Of a DNA stretch of 40,377 nt, positions 8,355 through 19,034 are shown one piece after another. Below the pieces are notes generated by a model. The model was not told the DNA's origin. It did not search any database and saw only the letters and a program-made list of their open reading frames with translations. A program made the translations under genes and the position numbers. Within the stretch, counting starts at the first letter, position 1. Every line of letters begins with the position of its first letter. This DNA is from Lachnospiraceae bacterium (GTDB lineage Bacteria > Bacillota > Clostridia > Lachnospirales > Lachnospiraceae). Location of the stretch: contig JAQVHQ010000031.1 of the NCBI GenBank assembly GCA_028696165.1, forward strand, positions 1 to 40,377, read 5' to 3'.

Positions 8355-9695
8355 ATGTTTCAAAAAATATTAATTGCCAATCGTGGTGAAATTGCTGTTC
8401 GTATTATACGTGCCTGCCGTGAGATGGGAATTCAGACAGTTGCAGTTTATTCTGAGGCGGATGCGGATGCGCTTCACACACAGCTTGCAGATGAAGCTGT
8501 ATGTATCGGTCCCGCAAAACCACAGGAGAGTTATCTGAGTATGGAACGTATCTTAAGTGCGACTCTTGCAACGAAAGCGGAAGCGATACATCCGGGATTT
8601 GGTTTTTTATCTGAAAACAGCAAATTTGTGGAAATGTGTGAAAAATGTAATGTGACATTTATCGGACCTTCAGCAGAATTGATTCATAAAATGGGAAATA
8701 AATCAGAAGCGAGAGCTACCATGATAGCTGCTGGTGTTCCGGTAGTTCCTGGAACAAAGGAGCCAGTATTTGAAGCAAAGGCAGCTCTTCCTATAGCAGA
8801 AGAAATTGGTTTTCCGATTATGATTAAAGCATCATCCGGCGGCGGTGGCAAGGGTATGCGTATCGCTGAAACAAAAGATGATTTTATTGATAATTTCAAT
8901 ACAGCACAGAGAGAATCTGTAAATGCTTTTGGAGATGATACTATGTATCTAGAGCGATATGTACAGAAACCAAGACATGTGGAAGTCCAGATTATGGCAG
9001 ATAAACTGGGTAACGTGGTTTCCTTAGGGGAGAGAGACTGTTCTATCCAAAGACGTCACCAGAAGATGATTGAAGAGTCTCCATGCTGTGCAATATCCAG
9101 GGAACTTCGCGAAAAAATGGGTGAGACTGCAGTACGTGCAGCGAAGGCTGTAAAATACGAAAATGCAGGAACCATAGAGTTTCTTCTTGACCATTCAGGA
9201 GAATTTTTCTTTATGGAGATGAACACCAGAATTCAGGTGGAACATCCAGTTACTGAGTTTGTTACCGGTGTGGATTTAATAAAAGAACAGATACGTGTGG
9301 CAGCAGGGCTTCCTTTGAGCGTGAGCCAGGAAGACATCCAGATTAAAGGCCACGCTATTGAAGTGCGCATTAATGCAGAAAACCCGGAGAAGAACTTTAT
9401 GCCTTGTCCAGGAACGATTACAGATATGTATCTGCCTGGTGGTAATGGGATTCGAATTGATACGGCACTTTATAATGGCTATACGATTCCGGCTAATTAT
9501 GATTCTATGATGATGAAAGTCATCGCTTATGATAAAGACAGGGAATCTGCTATTGCTAAGATTCGAAGTGCTCTTGGAGAAGTGATCATCGAAGGAGTGC
9601 AGACGAATATTGATTTTCAGTTTGAGATACTGAATAATCCGGATTATCTGGCTGGTAATGTAGATACTCATTTTATACCGGAGCACTTTGAATAG
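8355..9695 (+). CDS. accC: Acetyl-CoA carboxylase biotin carboxylase subunit
   Basis: AccC carboxylates the biotin on AccB using bicarbonate and ATP. The 446-residue ATP-grasp enzyme has the N-terminal ILIANRGEIAVRIIRA block, the glycine-rich ATP loop SSGGGGKGMR near 161-170, EMNTRIQVEHPVTE with the catalytic acidic and Arg residues near 288-301, and a complete C-terminal cap. It starts 9 nt after fabZ with GGATAAGGAG upstream. Confidence 0.95.
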   Translation: MFQKILIANRGEIAVRIIRACREMGIQTVAVYSEADADALHTQLADEAVCIGPAKPQESYLSMERILSATLATKAEAIHPGFGFLSENSKFVEMCEKCNVTFIGPSAELIHKMGNKSEARATMIAAGVPVVPGTKEPVFEAKAALPIAEEIGFPIMIKASSGGGGKGMRIAETKDDFIDNFNTAQRESVNAFGDDTMYLERYVQKPRHVEVQIMADKLGNVVSLGERDCSIQRRHQKMIEESPCCAISRELREKMGETAVRAAKAVKYENAGTIEFLLDHSGEFFFMEMNTRIQVEHPVTEFVTGVDLIKEQIRVAAGLPLSVSQEDIQIKGHAIEVRINAENPEKNFMPCPGTITDMYLPGGNGIRIDTALYNGYTIPANYDSMMMKVIAYDKDRESAIAKIRSALGEVIIEGVQTNIDFQFEILNNPDYLAGNVDTHFIPEHFE

Positions 9696-9706
9696 GAGAG
9701 TAGAAA

Positions 9707-11476
9707 ATGCCGAAGTTTAAGACTTTATTTAAGAAAAACAGCGATTTGCAGCCTGGGTTTAAGAAGAACAAAGAAAGTGAACAGCCTTCTGTACCGGAAG
9801 GTCTGTTTGTGAAATGTCCAAAATGCCAGGAACCTTTATATAAAGAAGATGTAGTAGCGAACCATTATGTATGTCCAAAGTGCAACGGGTATTTTAGAAT
9901 TAAAGCAAAGACCCGTGTGCGTATGGTGGCAGACCGTCATACCTTTAAAGAATGGTTTACTGGAATTGAGACTACGGATCCTATTGGTTATCCGGAATAC
10001 CCTCAGAAAATCGCATCATTAAAAGAGAAAACTCACCTTGATGAAGCAGTTCGCATAGGAGAGGCAACTATGGACGGAATGCCGGTTGTTATCGGTGTCA
10101 TGGATGCAAGATTCTTAATGGGAAGTATGGGATATGTAGTAGGTGAGAAAATCACACGTTCTTTCGAGGAAGCAACCAGGAAGAAACTTCCGGTTATTTT
10201 ATTCTGTTGTTCAGGAGGTGCCAGAATGCAGGAGGGAATTACGTCTCTTATGCAGATGGCTAAGACCTCGGCAGCAGTAAAGAAACATTCAGAAGCAGGC
10301 TTATTATTTATTTCCATGCTTACAGATCCGACTATGGGTGGTGTCACTGCAAGTTTTGCTATGTTAGGTGATATTATTCTCGCAGAACCGGATGCCCTGA
10401 TTGGATTTGCCGGACCTAGAGTAATTGCCCAGACTATCGGACAGAAACTTCCGGAAGGATTCCAGAGAGCAGAGTTTTTAGTGGAACATGGAATTATTGA
10501 TGGTGTTGTTCCAAGAGAAGAATTAAAAGAAACACTGACTCAGTTGATTCGTATGCATACTACAGGCGTTCAGAAAGATAAACAGATGAATGCGGAAGAG
10601 GCAGCTATAGATAATCAGGATTCTATGGTATCAGGGGATTCACAGCAGGAAGAAGATTCTTTTGAAGATAGTCGTGAGACGGAAGAAAAACTGCCGGAGA
10701 CCGCATGGGATCGTGTGCAGATTGCAAGAAGTTCTGAAAGACCTACCTGTCTTGATTATGTGAATGAAATCTTTGATGATTTTTATGAATTGCATGGAGA
10801 TCGTCATGTGATGGATGACCAGGCTATTGTGGGCGGACTTGCCTATCTTGAAGGGAAAGCAGTGACAGTCATCGGAGTACAAAAAGGGCGTACTACGAAG
10901 GAAAATATCGAGCGTAATTTCGGTATGCCGTCTCCGGAAGGTTATCGAAAAGCACTGCGGCTCATGCGTCAGGCTGAAAAATTTAATCGTCCGGTTATCT
11001 GCTTTGTAGATACTCCGGGGGCATTTTGCGGGTTAGAAGCTGAAGAACGTGGACAGGGTGAGGCTATTGCACGTAATTTGATGGAAATGTCAGATTTAAA
11101 AATTCCTGTATTAAGTATTGTAATCGGAGAAGGCGGAAGCGGCGGCGCATTAGCTCTGGCTGTGGGCAATGAAGTATGGATGATGGAAAATGCCACTTAT
11201 TCGATATTGTCTCCGGAAGGTTTTGCATCTATATTGTGGAAGGATAGTAAGAAGGCTGCCATGGCGGCTGAAGCTATGAAAATCACAGCGGGTGACCTTT
11301 ATGATATGAAGATTATAGAACAGGTTATTCCGGAAGAAACACCGGCAAGTATGGATAATTTAGTGGAACTGGCTGAGGATATGAAGTATCGTATGAGACA
11401 GTTCTTTGAAAAATATGGTCACAAGACTCCACAGGAGTTGGCCGATCAGCGATATGAACGATTTAGGAGAATGTAA
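9707..11476 (+). CDS. accDA: Fused acetyl-CoA carboxylase carboxyltransferase (AccD-AccA)
   Basis: A single 589-residue polypeptide carries both halves of the carboxyltransferase that moves CO2 from biotin to acetyl-CoA. The N-terminal AccD half has a zinc ribbon with Cys37, Cys40, Cys56 and Cys59, then the crotonase-like core ([20 protein letters not shown]). An acidic Gln/Glu/Ser-rich linker spans about 290-335. The AccA half follows ([43 protein letters not shown]). The frame is continuous with no stop at the junction, so the fusion fixes a 1:1 ratio. Confidence 0.95.
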   Translation: MPKFKTLFKKNSDLQPGFKKNKESEQPSVPEGLFVKCPKCQEPLYKEDVVANHYVCPKCNGYFRIKAKTRVRMVADRHTFKEWFTGIETTDPIGYPEYPQKIASLKEKTHLDEAVRIGEATMDGMPVVIGVMDARFLMGSMGYVVGEKITRSFEEATRKKLPVILFCCSGGARMQEGITSLMQMAKTSAAVKKHSEAGLLFISMLTDPTMGGVTASFAMLGDIILAEPDALIGFAGPRVIAQTIGQKLPEGFQRAEFLVEHGIIDGVVPREELKETLTQLIRMHTTGVQKDKQMNAEEAAIDNQDSMVSGDSQQEEDSFEDSRETEEKLPETAWDRVQIARSSERPTCLDYVNEIFDDFYELHGDRHVMDDQAIVGGLAYLEGKAVTVIGVQKGRTTKENIERNFGMPSPEGYRKALRLMRQAEKFNRPVICFVDTPGAFCGLEAEERGQGEAIARNLMEMSDLKIPVLSIVIGEGGSGGALALAVGNEVWMMENATYSILSPEGFASILWKDSKKAAMAAEAMKITAGDLYDMKIIEQVIPEETPASMDNLVELAEDMKYRMRQFFEKYGHKTPQELADQRYERFRRM

Positions 11477-11477
11477 T

Positions 11478-12539
11478 ATGAAAAGAACACCATTGGTCAT
11501 AGGAGATTTAGTTGCAAGAGTGCCAGTCATACAGGGCGGCATGGGAGTAGGTGTGAGCCTTTCAAATCTGGCAGGAGCAGTTGCTGCCAATGGTGGAGTC
11601 GGTGTGATTTCCACTGCACAGATAGGATGGAGAGAACCGGATTTTCACAAACATCCATTTGAGGCAAATTTTCGCGCAATTAAAAGCGAGATTGATAAGG
11701 CGAGAGAAAAAGCCAAAGGCGGTATTATTGCTGTTAATATCATGGTCGCTACACAGCGTTACGAGGAATATGTGACAGCAGCTGTGAAAGCGGGTGTGGA
11801 TTTGATTATTTCCGGTGCTGGACTTCCTATTTCACTGCCTAAGCTAGTGGAAGGAACTAAGACTAAGATAGCACCTATTGTATCTTCTGTGAAATCTGCA
11901 AGTGTAATCTGCAGAATGTGGGAAAGAAAATTTAAAAAGATACCGGATCTGGTTGTAATTGAAGGACCTGAGGCCGGCGGACATCTGGGATTTAGTAAGG
12001 AAGAGCTGGCTGATATCGAGGGGCTTCATTATGATCAGGTGATTCGGGATATTATTGCTTATGTGAAGGATCATGGTAAGAAGCATGATGTGGAGATTCC
12101 GGTGGTTGTGGCCGGCGGGATTTATGACAGAGCAGATATGGATCATGCACTGGAATTGGGAGCAGATGGGGTTCAGGTTGGAACCCGGTTTGTGACGACT
12201 GAGGAGTGTGATGCCAGTATGGCTTATAAGCAGACTTATCTGGATGCTAAGAAGGAGGATATCTGTATCGTGCAGAGTCCGGTTGGTATGCCGGGGAGGG
12301 CTATTCGGAATTCTTTTATGGAGCGTGTGAAGGAGGAACGGATTCCAATTACTGCTTGTCACAGGTGTATTATTACTTGTAAGCCGGCAGAGATTCCTTA
12401 TTGCATCACGGATGCTTTGGTGCATGCGGTTGAAGGTGATGTGGATAATGGGCTGCTCTTTTGCGGGTCCAATGCTTATAGGGCGGAAAAGATTGAGACG
12501 GTGGAAGAAGTTATGAAGGAGTTTGGGGCGGATTCTTAA
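11478..12539 (+). CDS. FMN-dependent oxidoreductase, FabK/nitronate monooxygenase superfamily
   Basis: This 353-residue TIM-barrel flavoprotein shows the signature PVIQGGMGVGVSLSNLAGAV near the N-terminus, VIEGPEAGGHLG near 165-176 and the phosphate-binding VVAGGIYDRAD...GADGVQVGTRF. A C-terminal cluster CX2CX3CX7C begins near residue 294 and could bind a metal or Fe-S centre. The ATG at 11478 overlaps the end of accDA by position (1 nt gap) with AGGAG inside the accDA end, so it is translationally coupled. It is usually annotated nitronate monooxygenase; its place in an operon lacking fabK makes an enoyl-ACP reductase role plausible but unproven. Confidence 0.8.
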   Translation: MKRTPLVIGDLVARVPVIQGGMGVGVSLSNLAGAVAANGGVGVISTAQIGWREPDFHKHPFEANFRAIKSEIDKAREKAKGGIIAVNIMVATQRYEEYVTAAVKAGVDLIISGAGLPISLPKLVEGTKTKIAPIVSSVKSASVICRMWERKFKKIPDLVVIEGPEAGGHLGFSKEELADIEGLHYDQVIRDIIAYVKDHGKKHDVEIPVVVAGGIYDRADMDHALELGADGVQVGTRFVTTEECDASMAYKQTYLDAKKEDICIVQSPVGMPGRAIRNSFMERVKEERIPITACHRCIITCKPAEIPYCITDALVHAVEGDVDNGLLFCGSNAYRAEKIETVEEVMKEFGADS

Positions 12540-12598
12540 GGGAGGATGCTTATGGACGTTTTTGTGCGGCTGTTTTTGGGGTGTGTGGAGTGAGGACG

Positions 12599-13001
12599 CC
12601 TTAGAGTGACAGGCTTATGAAGACGTATGCCGGGAAACCGGGATGGTATGTGTGGATGACTGGCGGATTGGACTCTCTGGCTGTACGAAACACATGCCAT
12701 TTTTTTTGAGGGGTCATTTCGCTGTAAGAATCTAAGTGTAGAAAAGAGCCGATACTATGGGATCAGGCACATTCAGCGTGTATGCCGATGCATACACACT
12801 TCAGGGTGCCTTTGGAAGGTGTTTTGTAAACACCTTCCACCCACAGTATCGACTCTTTTCTGCACTAAGATTCTTATCAGCTTATTCGACATCAAAAAAA
12901 TGGCATGTGTTTCGTACAGCCAGAGAGTCCAATCCGCCAGTCATCCACACATACCATCCCGGTTTCTCGGTATACGTCTTCATAAGCCTGTCACTCTAAG
13001 G
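12599..13001. repeat. Giant inverted repeat (two ~162-bp arms)
   Basis: The arm at 12599-12760 is repeated in reverse complement at 12841-13001 with only scattered differences. For example CCTTAGAGTGACAGGC at the left end is matched by GCCTGTCACTCTAAGG at the right end. The 80-nt centre forms two further hairpins: 12764-12812 (AGGCAC/GTGCCT and GTGTATG/CATACAC) and 12814-12838 (GGAAGGTGTTT/AAACACCTTCC). As RNA it would be one long branched rod; as DNA a cruciform. No target duplication or transposase is seen. Confidence 0.9.
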
Positions 13002-13014
13002 CTGGGTGTGGGGT

Positions 13015-13410
13015 GTGGCGGTTGGCAGTTTTGGGGATGTGGTGGAAAATCGCGTGCCGGGAAAGATGGCACGGGGGTTGTGGAGTGGAGAAGGTTAGGA
13101 GCTGGATTTGTGGGTGGCGATTTGTAGGATGTGGTGGAAAATCACGTGCCGGGAAAGATGGCACGGGGGTTGTAGAGTGAAGAATGTTAGAGGCTTGATT
13201 TGTGGTTGGCAGTTTTGGGGATGTGGTGGAAAATCGCGTGCCGGGAAAGATGGCACGGGGGTTGTGGAGTGAAGAAGGTTAGAGGCTTGATTTGTGGTTG
13301 GCAGTTTTGGGGATGTGGTGGAAAATCACGTGCCGGGAAAGATGGCACGGGGTTGTGGAAGGAAGAAGGTTAGGAGCTTGATTTGTGGGTGGTGGTTTGT
13401 AGGATGTGGC
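13015..13410. repeat. 92-bp tandem repeat, four copies plus a partial
   Basis: The anchor GGTGGAAAATC recurs at 13041, 13133, 13225 and 13317, exactly 92 nt apart. Each unit contains GTGCCGGGAAAGATGGCAC, a small GTGCC/GGCAC hairpin, followed by a G-rich run. A fifth, diverged partial copy ends near 13410. Confidence 0.92.
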
Positions 13411-13470
13411 TTGAGGTGGACACGATGTTATAGTTGATATATGTATATAGAAGTAAGAAAGAATATTCTG

Positions 13471-14260
13471 GTACGTAAATGGTACCTGGGAGTACGTATT
13501 CAGGATCCGGAAGGTCCATTTTGACACGTAAATATTGTTGGAGAGTACGTATCCAGAAGCCAAAAAGCCCATTTTGACACGTAAATATTGTTGGAGAGTA
13601 CGTATCCAGAAGTCAAAAAGCCCATTTTGACACGTAAATATTGGTGGAGAGTACGTATCCAGAAGTCAAAAAGCCCATTTTGACACGTAAATATTGGCGG
13701 AGAGTACGTGTCCAGGAGCCGGAAAGCCCATTTAGACACGTAAATATTGTTGGAGAGTACGTATCCAGGAGCCGGAAAGCCCATTTTGATACGTAAATAT
13801 TGTTGGAGAGTACGTATCCAGAAGCCAGAAAGACTATTTAGACACGTAAATATTGTTGGAGAGTACGTATCCAGAAGTCAAAAAGCCCATTTTGACACGT
13901 AAATATTGTTGGAGAGTACGTATCCAGGAGCCAGAAAGCCCATTTTGACACGTAAATATTGTTGGAGAGTACGTATCCAGGAGTCAGAAAGCCCATTTTG
14001 ACACGTAAATATTGTTGGAGAGTACGTATCCAGGAGCCGGAAAGCCCATTTTGATACGTAAATATTGTTGGAGAGTACGTATCCAGGAGCCGGAAAGGCC
14101 ATTTTGACACGTAAATATTGTTGGAGAGTACGTATCCAGGAGCCGGAAAGGCCATTTTGACACGTAAATATTGTTGGAGAGTACGTATCCAGGAGCCAAA
14201 AAGCCCATTTAGACACGTAAATATTGTTGGGGAGTACGTATCCAGAAGCCGGAAAGTTAG
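13471..14260. repeat. 53-bp tandem repeat, about 14 copies
   Basis: The core GACACGTAAATATTG recurs at 13523, 13576, 13629, 13682, 13735, 13788, 13841, 13894, 13947, 14000, 14053, 14106, 14159 and 14212, all 53 nt apart, with a degenerate first unit near 13471. Each unit also has GAGAGTACGTATCCAG; ACGTA and TACGT form a short inverted pair. Most variation is in the GGAGCCGGAAAG/GAAGTCAAAAAG part. Long open frames on the - strand through the array are by-products of stop-free repeats. Confidence 0.95.
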
Positions 14261-14316
14261 AGACTGGGTTTGTGGGTGGAGCGTGGTAAATGTGCTGATT
14301 AGTAGGGAGATAACTA

Positions 14317-14345
14317 TTTACAAATGTGTATTTGCAAGATATACT
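14317..14345 (+). promoter_or_regulatory. Probable sigma-A promoter of tgt
   Basis: TTTACA at 14317-14322 and TATACT at 14340-14345 with a 17-nt spacer, about 90 nt before the tgt ATG. It lies just outside the 53-bp repeat array, so tgt transcription does not depend on read-through from the fatty acid operon. Confidence 0.65.
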
Positions 14346-14434
14346 AGGAATGCATGTTTTCGAGAAAGTGTAACAATAATGCAGCAGCACTATTATAGAG
14401 AGTGTTTTAATTTGAAAATATAAGGAGATTATGT

Positions 14435-15568
14435 ATGTATAAGATTTTGAAGACTGAAGGACGGGCTAAGAGGGCTCGGCTTGAGACTGTACATGGGACA
14501 ATTCAGACGCCGGTCTTTATGAATGTGGGGACTGCGGCGGCGATTAAGGGTGCGGTTTCTACTATGGATTTGCAGCAGCTTAAGACACAGGTGGAGTTGT
14601 CGAATACTTATCATCTTCATGTTCGTCCGGGGGATGAGGTGGTTAAGAAGATGGGGGGACTCCATGAGTTTATGGTTTGGGATAAGCCTATTTTGACGGA
14701 TTCGGGCGGATTTCAGGTGTTCTCTCTGGCGGGTCTTCGTAAGATTAAGGAGGAAGGCGTTTATTTTCATTCACATGTGGATGGACGGAAGATTTTTATG
14801 GGACCGGAGCAGAGTATGCAGATTCAGTCGAATCTGGCGTCTACGATTGCTATGGCTTTTGATGAGTGCCCTTCCAGTGTGGCGGACAGAGCCTATGTCC
14901 AGGCTTCTGTCGATCGTACTACCAGGTGGCTGGAACGTTGTAAGGTGGAGATGAATCGTCTTAATTCTTTAGAGGATACGATTAATAGAGAGCAGATGCT
15001 TTTTGGTATTAATCAGGGTGCAATTTATGATGATATTCGAATTGAGCATGCTAAGGTTATCAGAGAGATGAATCTGGATGGTTATGCTGTTGGTGGTTTG
15101 GCTGTTGGGGAGTCTCATGAGGAGATGTATCGAATTTTGGACTCGGTGGTTCCTTATTTGCCGCAGGATAAGCCTACTTATCTGATGGGGGTTGGTACTC
15201 CGGCGAATATTTTAGAAGGAGTTGAACGTGGTGTGGATTTCTTTGACTGCGTTTATCCTACTAGAAATGGACGTCATGGACATCTTTATACGAATTTTGG
15301 TAAAATTAATTTGTTCAATGCTAAGTTTGAGACGGATCCGAGACCTATTGAGGAAGGGTGTCAGTGTCCGGTGTGTCAACATTATAGTAGAGCCTATATT
15401 CGCCATCTGCTGAAGGCGAAGGAGATGCTAGGTATGCGTCTGTGTGTTATGCATAATCTGTATTTCTACAACACCATGATGGAAGAGATTAGACAGGCTC
15501 TGGATGAGGGCAGATTTGCGCAGTATAAGGCGGAAAAGCTTTATGGTATGACGCAGGGAGAAGTATAA
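14435..15568 (+). CDS. tgt: tRNA-guanine (queuine) transglycosylase
   Basis: Tgt exchanges guanine 34 in GU(N)-anticodon tRNAs for the queuosine precursor preQ1. The 377-residue TIM-barrel enzyme has VELSNTYHLHVRPG, the catalytic aspartate region LTDSGGFQVFS (about 88-98), the second aspartate in DCVYPTRNGRHG (about 273) and the zinc site CxCxxC followed by a late His in VMHN. The start at 14435 follows AAGGAG; an ATG 4 nt earlier is in a frame that stops at once. It is followed by yajC, a common neighbour of tgt in bacteria. Confidence 0.95.
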   Translation: MYKILKTEGRAKRARLETVHGTIQTPVFMNVGTAAAIKGAVSTMDLQQLKTQVELSNTYHLHVRPGDEVVKKMGGLHEFMVWDKPILTDSGGFQVFSLAGLRKIKEEGVYFHSHVDGRKIFMGPEQSMQIQSNLASTIAMAFDECPSSVADRAYVQASVDRTTRWLERCKVEMNRLNSLEDTINREQMLFGINQGAIYDDIRIEHAKVIREMNLDGYAVGGLAVGESHEEMYRILDSVVPYLPQDKPTYLMGVGTPANILEGVERGVDFFDCVYPTRNGRHGHLYTNFGKINLFNAKFETDPRPIEEGCQCPVCQHYSRAYIRHLLKAKEMLGMRLCVMHNLYFYNTMMEEIRQALDEGRFAQYKAEKLYGMTQGEV

Positions 15569-15611
15569 TGTATAAAATTTTCATTAAATTTGATTAAATT
15601 CGGAAAAGGGC

Positions 15612-15640
15612 TTGCCGAAAAACCAAGATTTGTGTATTAT
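15612..15640 (+). promoter_or_regulatory. Possible promoter of yajC
   Basis: TTGCCG at 15612-15617 and TATTAT at 15635-15640 with a 17-nt spacer, 45 nt before the yajC start. Confidence 0.5.
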
Positions 15641-15685
15641 GGATAAAGTAATATTTTTTGTAAGAAGAAATCAGGAGGGTATCAA

Positions 15686-16000
15686 ATGAGTATTTTATTA
15701 AGTGCAACAGGTTCAACTGCAATGGGATGGACAACTATGATTTTATGGGTTGTTGTTATGTTTGCGTTGATTTATTTTATGATGATTCGTCCACAGAAGA
15801 AAGAGCAGAAGAGAGTATCTGCTATGCTTTCTGATATGGCAATCGGTGACAGTGTTGTTACAACAAGTGGTTTTTATGGAGTGCTTCTTGATATTACAGA
15901 CGAAGACGTAATTGTTGAGTTTGGTAATAACAAAAACTGCAGAATTCCAATGAGAAAATCTGCTATTGCTGAAGTTGAAAAAGCTGATAGTGTTCAGTAA
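15686..16000 (+). CDS. yajC: Preprotein translocase auxiliary subunit YajC
   Basis: YajC is a small single-span membrane protein associated with SecDF in the Sec translocon. The 104-residue product has a hydrophobic segment at about 13-33 followed by the diagnostic MMIRPQKKEQKR, then a compact cytoplasmic domain (LSDMAIGDSVVTTSGFYG...). AGGAGGG precedes the ATG. It is the last chromosomal gene before the mobile island, which begins about 30 nt after its stop codon without damaging it. Confidence 0.93.
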   Translation: MSILLSATGSTAMGWTTMILWVVVMFALIYFMMIRPQKKEQKRVSAMLSDMAIGDSVVTTSGFYGVLLDITDEDVIVEFGNNKNCRIPMRKSAIAEVEKADSVQ

Positions 16001-16065
16001 ATAAGAAATGATAAGACGGTGCCTTTTGGTGGTGCGTCTTAGGGATTTATAATCCCTTGAAAATT

Positions 16066-17799
<1,734 letters not shown>

Positions 17800-17802
17800 C
17801 TA

Positions 17803-18006
17803 TCAGGCAGAAGTCGAGTTGTATTTTGCAAGTATTTGTGAACTTTCTGATACTTTGAGCGGAGTGCCAACATTGCTCAAAATCAGTCGTTTCACCTTGA
17901 AATATGCGGTTTCTTTGGCATTTTCGCTGACCATTGATTCCACGATATACATCGTTCCACCGATAGAAGTATGGGTGATATGAGTGTTGTTTGCTGCTGT
18001 GTTCAT
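17803..18006 (-). CDS. tnpW: TnpW-family transposon protein
   Basis: This 67-residue protein matches the TnpW family, small proteins of unknown biochemical role carried by Tn4451-like and related Firmicute transposons. The hallmark is IGGTMYIVESMVSENAKET followed by a basic KVKRLI helix. AGAGGTGGGATT precedes the ATG at 18006. It lies directly upstream of the recombinase in the same direction, the usual arrangement. Confidence 0.75.
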   Translation of the reverse strand: MNTAANNTHITHTSIGGTMYIVESMVSENAKETAYFKVKRLILSNVGTPLKVSESSQILAKYNSTSA

Positions 18007-18081
18007 AATCCCACCTCTTTCTATCAGATAAGGCATCCACCTGTGGCAGAAACACTATCCACCACAGGCAGTGCCAAGTGC

Positions 18082-19020
18082 TTATTCGGTCATCGCAATG
18101 ACCTTGATTGCTTCGGAGCGTACCAGTTTGCCATCGATGAACTCAAAGGCAAGATAGCCGATCTGGTCTAACACCACAAATTTTTCCTTGATGGTGCGGA
18201 CACTGACAGGACTACGGCTGATGACCCAGTAGTAGCTGAAGTCACCAAAGGCAACAGGTTTTTTGCCCGGTTCTGCGTTTGGCATGAATTCAGAAATGAT
18301 GACCTTTTTACCAAAGATGGTATCATCGGTACTGCGCCACAGGTAATTACCATCCGCATCTTTCAGCTTGCGGAGTACCATAGCGGTTTCATCGTTCATG
18401 AGCCACACTGCGTTGTCACGGTATTCCGGCTTAACGGAGAAATACAGACTGATGATATTGTCATAAGTAAGGGCATCCGTGGTCAGAGCCACATCTGCGC
18501 CCTTGCTTTCATGGAGAATACCTGTCGGCATCTGTTCGCCAGTGCCATTGATGAATGCGTTGGTTTCAGCCTTGCCAAAGTTCTTTGCAAAACGCTCCAC
18601 CAGATAGTTCTCAATATCGAAGGTGGCATCATGGATGAAATCCTCATCGAACTTTACAAAGGCTGCGAGTTTCCAACTTTCCACTGTGGTGGTAGTGAAA
18701 TCATTCATTCCCTCGTAAATCGGAATCATGCCACCTTCCGGCACAAAGGCTGCAAGGTCATTACAGTCCTTGGCAAAAATGCGGTATCCGGCTTCATAGG
18801 CATTAAAGGCTGTACCGATTTGACGGAACAGGCTCTTGCCCTCGATTGCCTTCCCAAATTTGTTGTTGGCATGAGCAGGAATGGCATAGGTGTCGGTCTG
18901 GGAATTACGTCCCTTGGAAATTTTATCGATGCAGTGTTCCTTGCCACGCATTACATCCCAAAAGTTTTTGTCATACTCCGGCTCTCCGGCATAGACCTGT
19001 GTTTTCATTGTTGTATTCAT
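18082..19020 (-). CDS. HK97-fold phage major capsid protein
   Basis: This 312-residue protein belongs to the phage capsid family (PF05065-like). Visible family features are the FVPEGGMIPIYEGMNDF segment, KLAAFVKFDEDFIHDA leading into a long helix, the NAFINGTGEQMPTGIL loop, and a C-terminal strand block FVVLDQIGYLAFEF. No scaffold or protease domain precedes the fold. AAGGAGG lies before the ATG. No portal, terminase, protease or tail gene is present in the island, so the capsid gene stands alone. It may package the element with helper-phage parts, make small capsids, or serve as an encapsulin-like shell; the first is the commoner precedent. Confidence 0.85.
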   Translation of the reverse strand: MNTTMKTQVYAGEPEYDKNFWDVMRGKEHCIDKISKGRNSQTDTYAIPAHANNKFGKAIEGKSLFRQIGTAFNAYEAGYRIFAKDCNDLAAFVPEGGMIPIYEGMNDFTTTTVESWKLAAFVKFDEDFIHDATFDIENYLVERFAKNFGKAETNAFINGTGEQMPTGILHESKGADVALTTDALTYDNIISLYFSVKPEYRDNAVWLMNDETAMVLRKLKDADGNYLWRSTDDTIFGKKVIISEFMPNAEPGKKPVAFGDFSYYWVISRSPVSVRTIKEKFVVLDQIGYLAFEFIDGKLVRSEAIKVIAMTE

Positions 19021-19034
19021 AATCGTGTTCCTCC

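Larger units (their letters stand above)
12540..14434. repeat. 1.9-kb gene-free region made of three repeat structures
   Basis: No credible protein gene is seen between the fatty acid operon and tgt. The first 60 nt hold a possible 13-codon frame (ATG 12552, after GGAGG), which may be the stump of an interrupted gene. Then come a giant inverted repeat (12599-13001), a 92-bp tandem array (about 13015-13410), a short AT-rich spacer, a 53-bp tandem array (about 13471-14260) and finally the tgt promoter. The + strand from 12540 to 13430 is strikingly G/T-rich. Confidence 0.85.

Noticed and set aside
12757-13127. Short + strand frames in the giant inverted repeat
   Set aside because: They run through palindrome arms and tandem repeats, have no ribosome sites and no protein-like composition.
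13471-14260. Possible CRISPR array
   Set aside because: The unit is 53 bp throughout with no unique spacers; variation is by point changes in shared classes, and no cas genes are near.
13279-14390. Several long open frames on the - strand repeating motifs such as SWIRTLQQYLRV
   Set aside because: They lie entirely in the 53-bp tandem array; three frames are open at once because the unit has no stops, there are no ribosome sites, and the period is not a multiple of three.
18082-19020. Assignment as a bona fide encapsulin
   Set aside because: The sequence matches the phage capsid family and no cargo-enzyme gene is adjacent; it remains only an alternative.
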